A model generated the notes under the pieces. That model had not been told where the DNA came from, did no database searches, and saw only the letters and a list, made by a program, of their open reading frames with translations. From Parasphingorhabdus litoris DSM 22379 (GTDB lineage Bacteria > Pseudomonadota > Alphaproteobacteria > Sphingomonadales > Sphingomonadaceae), in contig NZ_CP086727.1 of the NCBI RefSeq assembly GCF_020906275.1, positions 558,001 through 622,000 on the forward strand: a DNA stretch of 64,000 nucleotides, read 5' to 3'. The translations under genes and the position numbers were made by a program. Below, one piece after another: positions 8,086 through 15,952 of this stretch (position 1 is the first letter of the stretch; every line of letters starts with the position of its first letter).

Positions 8086-8274
8086 ATGTATCTATTACGG
8101 GAAATTGAGAAATTCATGCGTGAGACCGAGATGCCGTGGACCAAATTTGGCCGGCTTTCCGTCCGTGATCCGCGCTTTGTGGAGGATCTGCGAAATGGCC
8201 GCCAGCCGGGTAAAAAAATTTCACTTCGTGTGGAACATTTCATGAACAAATGGCGGAATGATCATGCGTCCTGA
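8086..8274 (+). CDS. Small HTH-like protein, 62 residues
   Basis: The ATG at 8086 follows GGAG with an 8-base spacer and is preferred over TTG at 8080. The product is short and basic. MYLLREIEKFMRETEMPWTKFG reads as two helices and a turn, followed by RDPRFVEDLRNGRQPGKKISLRVEHFM, which resembles the second half of a small XRE-like HTH domain. I recognise similar unnamed proteins in sphingomonads but know no function. Divergent from the S24 repressor and overlapping the next gene by 17 bp, it is likely part of a repressor-controlled pair. Confidence 0.65.
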   Translation: MYLLREIEKFMRETEMPWTKFGRLSVRDPRFVEDLRNGRQPGKKISLRVEHFMNKWRNDHAS

Positions 8275-8620
8275 GCTCCACAACCTTCCCCCACAATGGA
8301 CGAGAAAACCGAAGGATGTCACAGACCAGCTGACGGAACAGATACAGGAGCTGGTTGGTTTGGACTATCAAGTCCGCCTGCTGCGCGAACGCCCCTGGGC
8401 CAGCATCACCTTTTCCGGTGTCCGCTGTCAGTTTGCGATCATGCCGCTGTGGAAAGGCGGTCCGGCCATCTCGCAATATTGCGGTACCCGGTTGCTCGGC
8501 TACCCCTATGATCTCCACGGCCATTTTGTTGCCGATCTGGTGATCGAACGGCCCGATAATGACCGGGATCAAACGGTCACGATCGAGATATTAGTGATCA
8601 ACGATCCGGTAGCGCGGTAG
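8258..8620 (+). CDS. Conserved hypothetical protein, 120 residues
   Basis: Starts at ATG 8258 or, six bases later, ATG 8264; both overlap the end of the preceding small gene, which points to translational coupling. The product is soluble with mixed alpha/beta character and no membrane segment or signal. Recognisable blocks are LVGLDYQVRLLRERPWASITFSG and AISQYCGTRLLGYPYDLHGHF. I do not recognise the family. Because it shares the operator array and overlaps the HTH-like gene, it may act in whatever response the S24 repressor controls. Confidence 0.6.
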   Translation: MIMRPELHNLPPQWTRKPKDVTDQLTEQIQELVGLDYQVRLLRERPWASITFSGVRCQFAIMPLWKGGPAISQYCGTRLLGYPYDLHGHFVADLVIERPDNDRDQTVTIEILVINDPVAR

Positions 8621-8652
8621 CAATTAGAAAGGGCCGCCGCTGCGGCTAGCGT

Positions 8653-9693
8653 TTACCGCTGGGCTGTCATTTTCTCCAATGTGCCGAGAGCGGCTTTCAA
8701 GGCAACATCCATATCGGCCTGACGCTCTTCCATCATCGGCTCGGGAGCCTGTTCGACTTCTTTGAGTGGTGGCGGTGTGAATGCTGGCGCTTCGTCGCGG
8801 ACAGGATCAGCAGCTGGTGCATTTTCATGCTGTGGAGCCGGTTCGGATGGCTCGGTAGCGGGCGCCGGTGATGCAACGGCAGCGCCGTTGAGGCTTGCTG
8901 CCTCCAACTGTTTCAAACGGGTCAGGCCAGCTTCCAAACGATCGGCCAATTGTGCGATGCTGAGAGCGGATAGGTCCTCTTTCGGCATCGCATTTTTTTG
9001 TACCGGCTCCGGAACAGTTTCAGCATCAACAACAGCTGTTTCAACTACTGGAGCTTCAACCGGCGCTGCGTTTTCAACAGCGACTTCGGCTTCTGCCGAT
9101 GTCGTCTCCGCAACCGATTCCTCCGGTATGTCTAGCGCAGCCGGTTCTTCAAATTGCTGTATTTCTTGAGCTATCGGATCGGCTGCGTCTGGCACGTTGA
9201 AAATCGATGGCCGCTCTGCTTCCTCGGCGTCATCATCCAATTTCCGCAATTGCGGCAAATCGGCAAGGTCCATGACCTTGGCCTTGTCCTTCTTGGGCCT
9301 TTTGAGAAATTTTGTGAGCGATTTGGCATCAAATTTCGGTAGCGCAAAACGCTTCTTTTTCTTGGCCTCTTCCTCGAGCTCCAGCTCGATCGGGCTAGCA
9401 GCATTAATTTGTTCTCGAAGTGCAACGCCCATGTCAGAGCTCCCTTTGCGATTTAGAAAAAAATAGATGGCAGATGCGGATACCAGACCGGCCATGATGG
9501 CGAGCAGACCGCGCGCAGTATTGCCCAGCGGCGGTGCTGCGGCGGGCAGGATTTCCGACAATCCCGTCGCGCCTATGGTCGATTCCAGATATACATGCGG
9601 CAACGTGACGACGACCAGCGCAGCACCAACGCCAGCAGCGACCGCCATAATCGGCGCTCGTTTCGCATCCATATTTTGCTCGGTCAGTTCCAC
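8653..9693 (-). CDS. Hypothetical membrane protein with long disordered acidic tail
   Basis: 346 residues from GTG 9691-9693, behind GGAG at good spacing. Two hydrophobic segments (about 17-36 and 60-81) anchor it in the inner membrane. A Lys-rich block (about 105-140, KKKKRF and RPKKDKAK) comes next, and then about 180 residues rich in Ala, Glu and Pro that look disordered. A short helix (SIAQLADRLEAGLTRLKQLEA, about 248-268) interrupts the tail. It starts 16 bp after the exosortase-associated glycosyltransferase stop, so the two are probably cotranscribed. Function unknown; the layout suggests a scaffold or adaptor. Confidence 0.7.
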   Translation of the reverse strand: MELTEQNMDAKRAPIMAVAAGVGAALVVVTLPHVYLESTIGATGLSEILPAAAPPLGNTARGLLAIMAGLVSASAIYFFLNRKGSSDMGVALREQINAASPIELELEEEAKKKKRFALPKFDAKSLTKFLKRPKKDKAKVMDLADLPQLRKLDDDAEEAERPSIFNVPDAADPIAQEIQQFEEPAALDIPEESVAETTSAEAEVAVENAAPVEAPVVETAVVDAETVPEPVQKNAMPKEDLSALSIAQLADRLEAGLTRLKQLEAASLNGAAVASPAPATEPSEPAPQHENAPAADPVRDEAPAFTPPPLKEVEQAPEPMMEERQADMDVALKAALGTLEKMTAQR

Positions 9694-9709
9694 GTCATTC
9701 TCCGCCAGA

Positions 9710-10942
9710 TCAGGCTGCGCGCTGATAGGATTTGTGCGCGATCAACCTTTGGTAAACAGGATTGTAACGCAAAATGTTTGACGACCAGTTACGATCCGCC
9801 TCAACAAATTTCCGTGCAGCATCAATGGTTTGCGGCCAATTGGTACGATTTTTCAGCAAATCGGCCAGTTTTTGAGCCATTTTTTCCGGTGATCCGGCCG
9901 GAAATAATGTGCCTGTAACACCGTCCTCGATCAGCTCTTGATGCCCACCGACATCCGAAGCCGCAACAATCCGGCCCTGTGCCATCGCTTCAAGCGGTTT
10001 GAGCGGCGTGACCAACTCGGTCAGCCGCATCGATTTGCGCGGATAGACCATGACATCCATCAAACCATAATAGCGTTCGACATCTTCATGCGGCACGCGC
10101 CCGGTAAAGGTGATCGCTGATACAGCGGCCGATTCCGCAACCTGTCGTTTCAACGCCTTTTCCATCGGGCCGCCACCGACCAGCAACAAATGCGCTTCCG
10201 GACAGGATTTCTGCAGCATGGGCATGGCAGCGATCAGATCGTCTATGCCTTCATAATCGTAAAAGCTGCCAATAAAGCCGAGTATCGATTTGCCTTCGAG
10301 CGCCATTTCCGAGCGCAGCTTTTCGTCGGGAGCCGGGGGGCTGCCAAACAGGCTCATATCGACCCCGTTGGGCGACACCGTGATTTTCTCTTTCGCGACA
10401 CCGCGCGCGACCAGATCGGATTTCAGACCTTCGCAAATCACCGCGATGGCATCAGCGCCATTGACGACATGATTTTCCAGCTGCCGAGTCAGCCAATAGC
10501 GTGGGCTACCCTCTCGTCCTGTCCCGTTTCCAACCGCGGCATCTTCCCAGAAAGCGCGAATTTCATAAACCAATGGCAGGCCGGTTTTCTGTGCGACTCT
10601 GAGCGCCGCCAGTCCGTTCAGCGCAGGCGAATGGGCGTGCAGCACATCGGGCCGCCATTCCTGCACCACTTCGGCAATCCGGTCGGCAAAGGCTGATACT
10701 TCGCGCCATTCACGAACCGGCGAGGGGCCGCTGACATCGCGCAGGGTCCGGAAAAAGTTCAGCCCGTCGGCCTGTTCCAGCGATTGTTTTGCCTCATATC
10801 CGTGCTGATCCTGACGAACACCGGTCACACCGGCAACGTGCAGGCCGCTGGCAATCTGGGCCTTCATGATCGCCCGCGTGCGGAAACAATATCCGCTGTG
10901 CAACGGCAGGCTGTGATCCAATATGTGCAATATCCGCGTCAT
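9710..10942 (-). CDS. PEP-CTERM/exosortase A-associated glycosyltransferase (Daro_2409-like)
   Basis: 410 residues from ATG 10940-10942; the frame extends six codons upstream but the family begins MTRILHILDHSLPLHSGYCF. GT-B fold: an N-terminal acceptor domain (about 1-190) with DVLHAHSPALNGLAAL, and a C-terminal GT4-type nucleotide-sugar domain with LLLVGGGPMEKAL and the PLKPLEAMAQGRIVAAS motif carrying the E-X7-E-like donor-binding region. The N-terminal DHSLPLHSGY signature is that of glycosyltransferases linked to exosortase A loci. Divergent (109 bp) from a small gene and the O-glycosylation ligase, supporting a joint role in exopolysaccharide or protein glycosylation. Confidence 0.88.
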   Translation of the reverse strand: MTRILHILDHSLPLHSGYCFRTRAIMKAQIASGLHVAGVTGVRQDQHGYEAKQSLEQADGLNFFRTLRDVSGPSPVREWREVSAFADRIAEVVQEWRPDVLHAHSPALNGLAALRVAQKTGLPLVYEIRAFWEDAAVGNGTGREGSPRYWLTRQLENHVVNGADAIAVICEGLKSDLVARGVAKEKITVSPNGVDMSLFGSPPAPDEKLRSEMALEGKSILGFIGSFYDYEGIDDLIAAMPMLQKSCPEAHLLLVGGGPMEKALKRQVAESAAVSAITFTGRVPHEDVERYYGLMDVMVYPRKSMRLTELVTPLKPLEAMAQGRIVAASDVGGHQELIEDGVTGTLFPAGSPEKMAQKLADLLKNRTNWPQTIDAARKFVEADRNWSSNILRYNPVYQRLIAHKSYQRAA

Positions 10943-11051
10943 GGCGCAAACCGTTGCCATAAAAGGATTAACGTCCCGTCAACCCAAAGCCTGTATCGCG
11001 GGCCCGGACATATATGAATCAGAAGCGTTAGTTGAGGCCGCCAAACTCCAT

Positions 11052-11207
11052 ATGATCGATAATTTTTCCATCGCTCTGACACATGGTTTGCTGCTGATTG
11101 CGGTATGGCGGCTGATTCACCGTCCAGACCTCGACCATGAGGATCCCCCGGAACCCGATGCAGAGCCGGAAGGCTTTCACGCAAGACGGAATCAGACCGA
11201 TGCGTGA
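11052..11207 (+). CDS. Small single-span membrane protein upstream of the O-glycosylation ligase
   Basis: 51 residues from ATG 11052, beginning MIDNFSIALTHGLLLIAVWRL. One hydrophobic helix (about residues 5-20) is followed by an acidic Asp/Glu/Pro tail. Its TGA (11205-11207) overlaps the ligase ATG (11200), an 8-bp overlap typical of translational coupling. This placement, and similar short genes before exosortase-associated ligases, make it likely real despite its size. No function can be assigned; a small subunit of the membrane ligase is a guess. Confidence 0.55.
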   Translation: MIDNFSIALTHGLLLIAVWRLIHRPDLDHEDPPEPDAEPEGFHARRNQTDA

Positions 11208-12594
11208 TCTGGTCTTTGTCGCCTATCTGCTCGCCTTGCTGTTTCTGGCGTTCAAGCGGCCGTTTATCTTCACGCTGGTCTACGCCTATATCGACATTGT
11301 CGCGCCGCAGCGGCTGAGCTATTTCCTGCTCAATTCGGTACCGCTGTCGCTTATCGTATTCGGCATGGCGTTTCTCGGCTTCATGATCGCGGATGACAAG
11401 AAAGACAGCCGGTTCTCGGTGCGCCAGGGCGCGATGGTGCTGTTGCTGCTCTATTGCGGCTACACCACTTTTACCGGCGCCTTGCCCGAAGATGCGGCGG
11501 AAAAATGGGACTGGGTCTGGAAAGCGCTGGTCTTTGCGATATTCCTGCCGCTGACGCTGCGAACCAAGCTGCGCATCGAGGCACTCACGCTGTTCATGGT
11601 GCTGTGCGCCGGTACGCTGATCATCACTGGCGGGATCAAGACGCTGGGCTCGGGTGGCGGCTATGGCGCGCTGGTGCTGCTGATCGACGACAATGCGGGG
11701 CTTTACGAAGGCTCGATCATCTCGATGGTGGCGATTGCGATCATCCCGCTGATGCTGTGGCTGTCGAAACACGGTACGATCTTCCCGCCCGACTGGCGGG
11801 TCAAATATTTCACCATGGCGCTGATCTTCGCCGCCTTGCTGATCCCGATCGGGACGCAGGCGCGCACCGGTTTGGTCTGTATTGCCGTGCTGGCGGTGCT
11901 GCAGCTGCGCTTTGTCAAATACCGCTTCCTCTATGCGGGCATGGCGGTGACCCTTGGTCTGATGGCGATCCCGTTCCTGCCGCAAAGCTTTTCCGAGCGG
12001 ATGGGCACGATCCAGAATTACCAGGCTGATGAATCCGCCTCGACCCGCATCGCGGTGTGGGAATGGACGATCGAATATGCCAATGCCAATCCGATGGGCG
12101 GCGGGTTCAATGTCTACCGGCTCAACAAGCTGCGCTATGAGCTGGCGCCGGACAAGAATGACGATCAGCCGGAACAGGAATATGATTACGAGCTGGAGGA
12201 TGATGGCCCGGTCGAAGTGATCGATGAAGCCCGCGCCTTTCACAGCAGCTATTTCGAAATGCTGGGCGAACAGGGTTATCCCGGCCTTGCTTTGTGGCTG
12301 TTCATTCACTTGGGCGGTATCTGGCGGATGGAAGTGCTGCGGCGGCGCTATCGCAAGACGACCAAGGAAGGCGAGCTGTGGATCGCCCCGCTCGCCATCG
12401 CGCTGGAAAATGCGCATATCATTTATATGGTCGGATCGCTGTTTGTCGGCGTCGCCTTTCAGCCGTTCGTCTATATGCTGGTCGCCCTGCAAATCGGTCT
12501 CGATACTTATCTGACCCGCCGGGCGCAGGAGGCCAAGTGGAGCCCGATTGCCAAGCAGCTGCCGGCCGGTTCATGGTCGCAGGCCGCTTCCTGA
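11200..12594 (+). CDS. Putative O-glycosylation ligase, exosortase A-associated (Wzy/WaaL-like)
   Basis: 464 residues from ATG 11200 (MRDLVFVAYLLALLFLAF); an in-frame ATG 63 bp upstream would sit inside the preceding small gene. The protein is polytopic, with about ten hydrophobic segments. A large periplasmic loop (about residues 275-365) carries STRIAVWEWTIEYANANPMGGGFN and the HSSYFEMLGEQGYPGLALWL block, the conserved region of O-antigen ligase/polymerase-type enzymes. The family accompanies exosortase A systems and is thought to transfer or polymerise glycan on surface material. An acidic Asp/Glu stretch (about 330-345) is notable. Confidence 0.87.
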   Translation: MRDLVFVAYLLALLFLAFKRPFIFTLVYAYIDIVAPQRLSYFLLNSVPLSLIVFGMAFLGFMIADDKKDSRFSVRQGAMVLLLLYCGYTTFTGALPEDAAEKWDWVWKALVFAIFLPLTLRTKLRIEALTLFMVLCAGTLIITGGIKTLGSGGGYGALVLLIDDNAGLYEGSIISMVAIAIIPLMLWLSKHGTIFPPDWRVKYFTMALIFAALLIPIGTQARTGLVCIAVLAVLQLRFVKYRFLYAGMAVTLGLMAIPFLPQSFSERMGTIQNYQADESASTRIAVWEWTIEYANANPMGGGFNVYRLNKLRYELAPDKNDDQPEQEYDYELEDDGPVEVIDEARAFHSSYFEMLGEQGYPGLALWLFIHLGGIWRMEVLRRRYRKTTKEGELWIAPLAIALENAHIIYMVGSLFVGVAFQPFVYMLVALQIGLDTYLTRRAQEAKWSPIAKQLPAGSWSQAAS

Positions 12595-12662
12595 TCCCTG
12601 ACCGATCCGATCCATCACCACAAAGCAGATGACAGACGCGCGCTGTGCGCTACGATCATCCG

Positions 12663-13646
12663 ATGACATCAGCTGCTGCTCCTCTTTTTGTCTCCGCCAG
12701 TGCAGAACGCTGGGCCGTCAAAGGGTCTTTCGTCATCAGCCGCGGGGCCAAAACCCATGTCGATGTCGTGGTTTGCACGGTCAGCGACGGCACGCATCAG
12801 GGCGTGGGTGAGGCCACCCCGATCTATTATGAAGGGGAAACGGCGGAAAGCTGCGTCGCCGCCATAGAGGGCTTTGCCGCCGCCCATCGCCAATTCGATC
12901 GGCTGACCCTGCTCGATCAGATGCCGAGAGGCGCGGCCCGTAATGCGCTTGACTGCGCCCTGTGGGATCTCGAGTGCCGCCAGCATGACCAGCCGCTGTG
13001 GCGCCATGCCTTTCTGCCCGAGCCCCAGCCGCTGACCTCAGCCTTCACCATTTCTCTCAGCGACCCCGCTCAGATGGAGGCCGATGCCCGCGCCGCCGCC
13101 GATACCCACAGCCTGCTCAAGCTCAAACTGTCCGGCGATAATGACCATGAACGCGTCGCCGCTGTCCATCGTGGTGCGCCCGAGGCCCGGCTAATCGTTG
13201 ATGCCAATGAGAGCTGGAATGATCTCGATATCGCCGCCGAAGCCGCCACGCTGGCCCAGTGGGGCGTCGAGCTGATTGAACAGCCGGTCAGTGCGGGGCA
13301 GGATCATCTGCTCGCCGGGGTCCGATCCCCCGTGCCGCTCTGCGCCGATGAAAGCTGCCACACCAGCGCCGATATCCCGGCCCTCGCGCCCTATTATCAG
13401 GCGGTGAATATCAAGCTCGACAAGGCTGGCGGACTGACCGAAGCCATCCGTATCGCCGATGCGGCCGAGCAGGCGGGGCTGAAACTGATGGTCGGCTGCA
13501 TGCTCTCCACCTCACTCGCCATCCGGCCGGCTTTTGCGCTGGCCCAGCGAGCGCAATGGGTCGACCTCGACGGGCCGCTGTTGCTCGCGCAGGACCGGGC
13601 CAACGCCATGCAATTTACTGGCGGAGAGGTAATGCTTGGGGCCTGA
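12663..13646 (+). CDS. Dipeptide epimerase, L-Ala-D/L-Glu type (enolase superfamily)
   Basis: 327 residues from ATG 12663; a GTG at 12645 is possible but neither has a strong ribosome site. The enolase-superfamily residues can be placed: the KLKLSG lysine pair (catalytic base), IVDANESW (first metal-binding Asp), LIEQPV (Glu), CADESCH (Asp/Glu) and NIKLDKAGG (second catalytic Lys). This set fits muconate-lactonising-type dipeptide epimerases that convert L-Ala-D-Glu to L-Ala-L-Glu in murein peptide recycling. An S66-type LD-carboxypeptidase at the right end of the window belongs to the same recycling theme but is 50 kb away. Confidence 0.88.
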   Translation: MTSAAAPLFVSASAERWAVKGSFVISRGAKTHVDVVVCTVSDGTHQGVGEATPIYYEGETAESCVAAIEGFAAAHRQFDRLTLLDQMPRGAARNALDCALWDLECRQHDQPLWRHAFLPEPQPLTSAFTISLSDPAQMEADARAAADTHSLLKLKLSGDNDHERVAAVHRGAPEARLIVDANESWNDLDIAAEAATLAQWGVELIEQPVSAGQDHLLAGVRSPVPLCADESCHTSADIPALAPYYQAVNIKLDKAGGLTEAIRIADAAEQAGLKLMVGCMLSTSLAIRPAFALAQRAQWVDLDGPLLLAQDRANAMQFTGGEVMLGA

Positions 13647-13801
13647 AGCTGGTCGACGAGAGGACCGGACGGGCTCTGATGAGGGGAAGGGCGGTCTTTC
13701 GGCACCTATCCAGGGCGGCTGGCAATGCTCAGTTTATACGGTTTCGACACAGTTTGGCGAAAAACCAAAACCACGGCATACCGCAAGAAAAGCCGCCGCA
13801 A

Positions 13802-14398
13802 TCAACGCATGGTGCGCGGGATATCGGGGCTGAGCTCCCACATCCAGCCTGCAGCATATTCGCTGCTTTCCTTGATATAGTCGCGCGCCGCCGCGGTGCT
13901 TTCCGGATCCTCCTCGCGCTCGTTGTCATTCCAGTCGAGCGGGCCATGTTCAACGCGGTCGAGAATGCTGTCCCATTTGGTCAGGGCAAATTCCCGCGCC
14001 ACCGGATTGCGCCCGATGCGGGAGGGATTGGACATGATGAACTTGGTGAGATTTTCGTTGAACACGCGCTTCTCGCCAATTTTTTCGCCTTTCCAGAATA
14101 TCGGCTGCAGCACGCCATTAATCGCGCGATCGATGGCTTCATGAGTAACCTGCCGGATCGCATTTTCCAGCGCCGCCTCCCACGCCAGATCAAACGGCGT
14201 CCCGGCGAGCCGCGCGCGCAGCTTATAGGCGCTGTCGCGTGACATGAACACGGATTTGGCCGCCGCCGTGACTGACCCGGAGGCCGCCAAAGCCTCCAGA
14301 AACTCCCGCATCTTGGCTTTGCTCCACCCATTATGCTGTGGCCGCAATGTCGGTTCAGGCAGAGAATTTTCGTCAGGCAGGGGGGAAGAGTTGGTCAT
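13802..14398 (-). CDS. Terminase-small-subunit-like HTH protein
   Basis: 198 residues from ATG 14398, preferred because GGAG lies six bases upstream; the in-frame ATG at 14410 overlaps that site. The N-terminal third holds GWSKAKMREFLEALAASGSVTAAAKSVFMSRDSAYKLRARL, a HTH layout like that of small terminase and transposase-type domains. The C-terminal part (FWKGEKIGEKRVFNENLTKFIMSNPSRIG) is helical and unrecognised. No other phage genes are nearby, so it may be a domesticated DNA-binding protein. Function unknown. Convergent with the epimerase, 155 bp apart. Confidence 0.6.
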   Translation of the reverse strand: MTNSSPLPDENSLPEPTLRPQHNGWSKAKMREFLEALAASGSVTAAAKSVFMSRDSAYKLRARLAGTPFDLAWEAALENAIRQVTHEAIDRAINGVLQPIFWKGEKIGEKRVFNENLTKFIMSNPSRIGRNPVAREFALTKWDSILDRVEHGPLDWNDNEREEDPESTAAARDYIKESSEYAAGWMWELSPDIPRTMR

Positions 14399-14610
14399 GT
14401 TGTGCTCCATATAGGGTTGGTTGTGGCGCTGGGTATAACCTATATGGTACAGTGTAGGAAAGCGTGGATTGGTGAGTTCTGGGATGAAGTGTCTGCAACA
14501 TCCCGAACGCGGACGTTAGGCGAATTGTGGATAAGAATGCATTAGCCTTGTGACGAATGGAATTATAAGCAACTACCTCCTTAATGTGCCGATAGGGAAA
14601 GGAATTTCGT

Positions 14611-15816
14611 TTGCGATTGAAACTTCCAAAGATCGGGACACCCTACGTCGCCGCGAGCAAGACTTGGCGTCTTATGCGCTGGCTAATCCCAATTGGGGTA
14701 TTTGGCGTTGCACTGCTGCCGGACCTATATTCAGAATTTGTGCGTCCAAAAGCCACAGGGCCACAATTTGGCTTTCATACTCCTCGATCGGTTGACGAGA
14801 CAGCTGAGAGCATCTTTTTTCGGATTTTTATTCCAACTGTGCTTCTGTATAGATTGGCTATATCTATCGGTGAGAGGTTTTGGAAGAAAAACCCCATCCG
14901 CGGTGCGATAGCCGTTGTTACCGTTGTCGCTCTCGTTCCGCCTTTTGTTAATGGTTTGCTGGTTCAGCGAACAATCAACAACATGGAATTTGTCGATCAC
15001 ATACCAAACCTAACCAACAAGTCTGTTCTCTTGGAAAGTGCATATTGCGTGGAAGATTGTTTTCGGCTGCTCTACTCCAGTAAAGTTAAACAAGTGATCT
15101 TAAAGAATCCAGAGCATACTGATGATATCGGACCGACAAATAAAGTCGAAACCTACCGGTTGGGAGTTGCCCCTGATTGTAATTTTGATTGGTACAAGAA
15201 TCCATCCGACATCAAATCCGCTGACATCATCGAAGCCTGGCCCGCAACTGCGGCAGCTATGGGGCAAATCGTTGCAGGGAACTGCATAGTGAACGGCCAA
15301 AGTGAAAGTTCAAAAGCTGATTTCTATTTTCGTCCACGATGGCAAATGTTCAAATATCACGCCCAATACCCCGACAAAAATTATCCAGAATTGATAGCGA
15401 AACATGGAATCAATCATGCTGAATTCGCTTCGTTATATAAAATACAAGGCGGGAAAAACATAGAATTACTGAGAGTTAATGGCCGGCACAAAATGGATAT
15501 TACAAGATATCCCACAACCTTAACCTTTTTCCGGCGTTTATTTCTAACGCACGATTCCTACTATGGAAAATCTGATCGGATCCAAAACAAGCTGGTGAAG
15601 CTGGGGCTGGACTATGCCGCTGCAGACTTCATCGATATCGAACGAAGTACCGCCATAGTATTGGATTTGATTCAACATACGGAGCGCCCGCTATCGAACG
15701 CAGAAAAGTATTTTTTAAGGCACTATCTTCTTAGATTGAAAGAGGATGGACTAAGCTCGGCAGAGGAAGATCAGCTACAGATTATTAAATCTGATGGTCG
15801 GATATACGAGCCTTAG
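14611..15816 (+). CDS. Orphan membrane protein, AT-richer than neighbours
   Basis: 401 residues from TTG 14611, behind AAAGGA at good spacing; the first internal Met would give a start near 14674. Three predicted membrane helices (about 22-40, 68-86, 94-114) precede a soluble domain of about 285 residues with Cys at VLLESAYCVEDCFRLLYSSK and in PDCNF and GNCIV. I do not recognise the family. Codon use (many AAA, ATA, TTA) and base composition are clearly AT-richer than both flanks, suggesting acquisition by transfer. It stands alone, with 200 bp upstream and a repeat remnant downstream. Confidence 0.6.
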   Translation: MRLKLPKIGTPYVAASKTWRLMRWLIPIGVFGVALLPDLYSEFVRPKATGPQFGFHTPRSVDETAESIFFRIFIPTVLLYRLAISIGERFWKKNPIRGAIAVVTVVALVPPFVNGLLVQRTINNMEFVDHIPNLTNKSVLLESAYCVEDCFRLLYSSKVKQVILKNPEHTDDIGPTNKVETYRLGVAPDCNFDWYKNPSDIKSADIIEAWPATAAAMGQIVAGNCIVNGQSESSKADFYFRPRWQMFKYHAQYPDKNYPELIAKHGINHAEFASLYKIQGGKNIELLRVNGRHKMDITRYPTTLTFFRRLFLTHDSYYGKSDRIQNKLVKLGLDYAAADFIDIERSTAIVLDLIQHTERPLSNAEKYFLRHYLLRLKEDGLSSAEEDQLQIIKSDGRIYEP

Positions 15817-15867
15817 CTTTGGCCAATCTATTTGCCTAAGTTTTGCAAGCATACGATATCCTTTTCT

Positions 15868-15906
15868 AATGTCCGCCTTTGCGCCCAAAGCCGACACTCG
15901 GGCATG
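15868..15906. repeat. Fragment of an alphaproteobacterial intergenic repeat
   Basis: On the minus strand this stretch would translate to SALGAKADIRK, the peptide signature of a repeat scattered through intergenic regions of many Alphaproteobacteria and often miscalled as short genes. The DNA has the partial inverted form GTCCGCCTTT...AAAGCCGAC. It lies in the 136-bp gap between the AT-rich orphan and the M1 peptidase. Recognition is from memory of the family, so confidence is moderate. Confidence 0.4.
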
Positions 15907-15952
15907 AATGATGCACCCTATCGCGGCTTGCGCGATTTTCGGCAAATTACGT

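Noticed and set aside
10939..12492. 517-codon open frame on the minus strand opposite the O-glycosylation ligase
   Set aside because: Its translation is rich in Arg, His, Gln and Asp with no hydrophobic core or known motif, and it mirrors the codon periodicity of the clearly real membrane ligase. It is a shadow frame.
7259..15816. Idea that the S24 repressor and terminase-like gene mark a prophage
   Set aside because: No integrase, portal, capsid, tail or lysis genes, and ordinary chromosomal genes fill the space between them.
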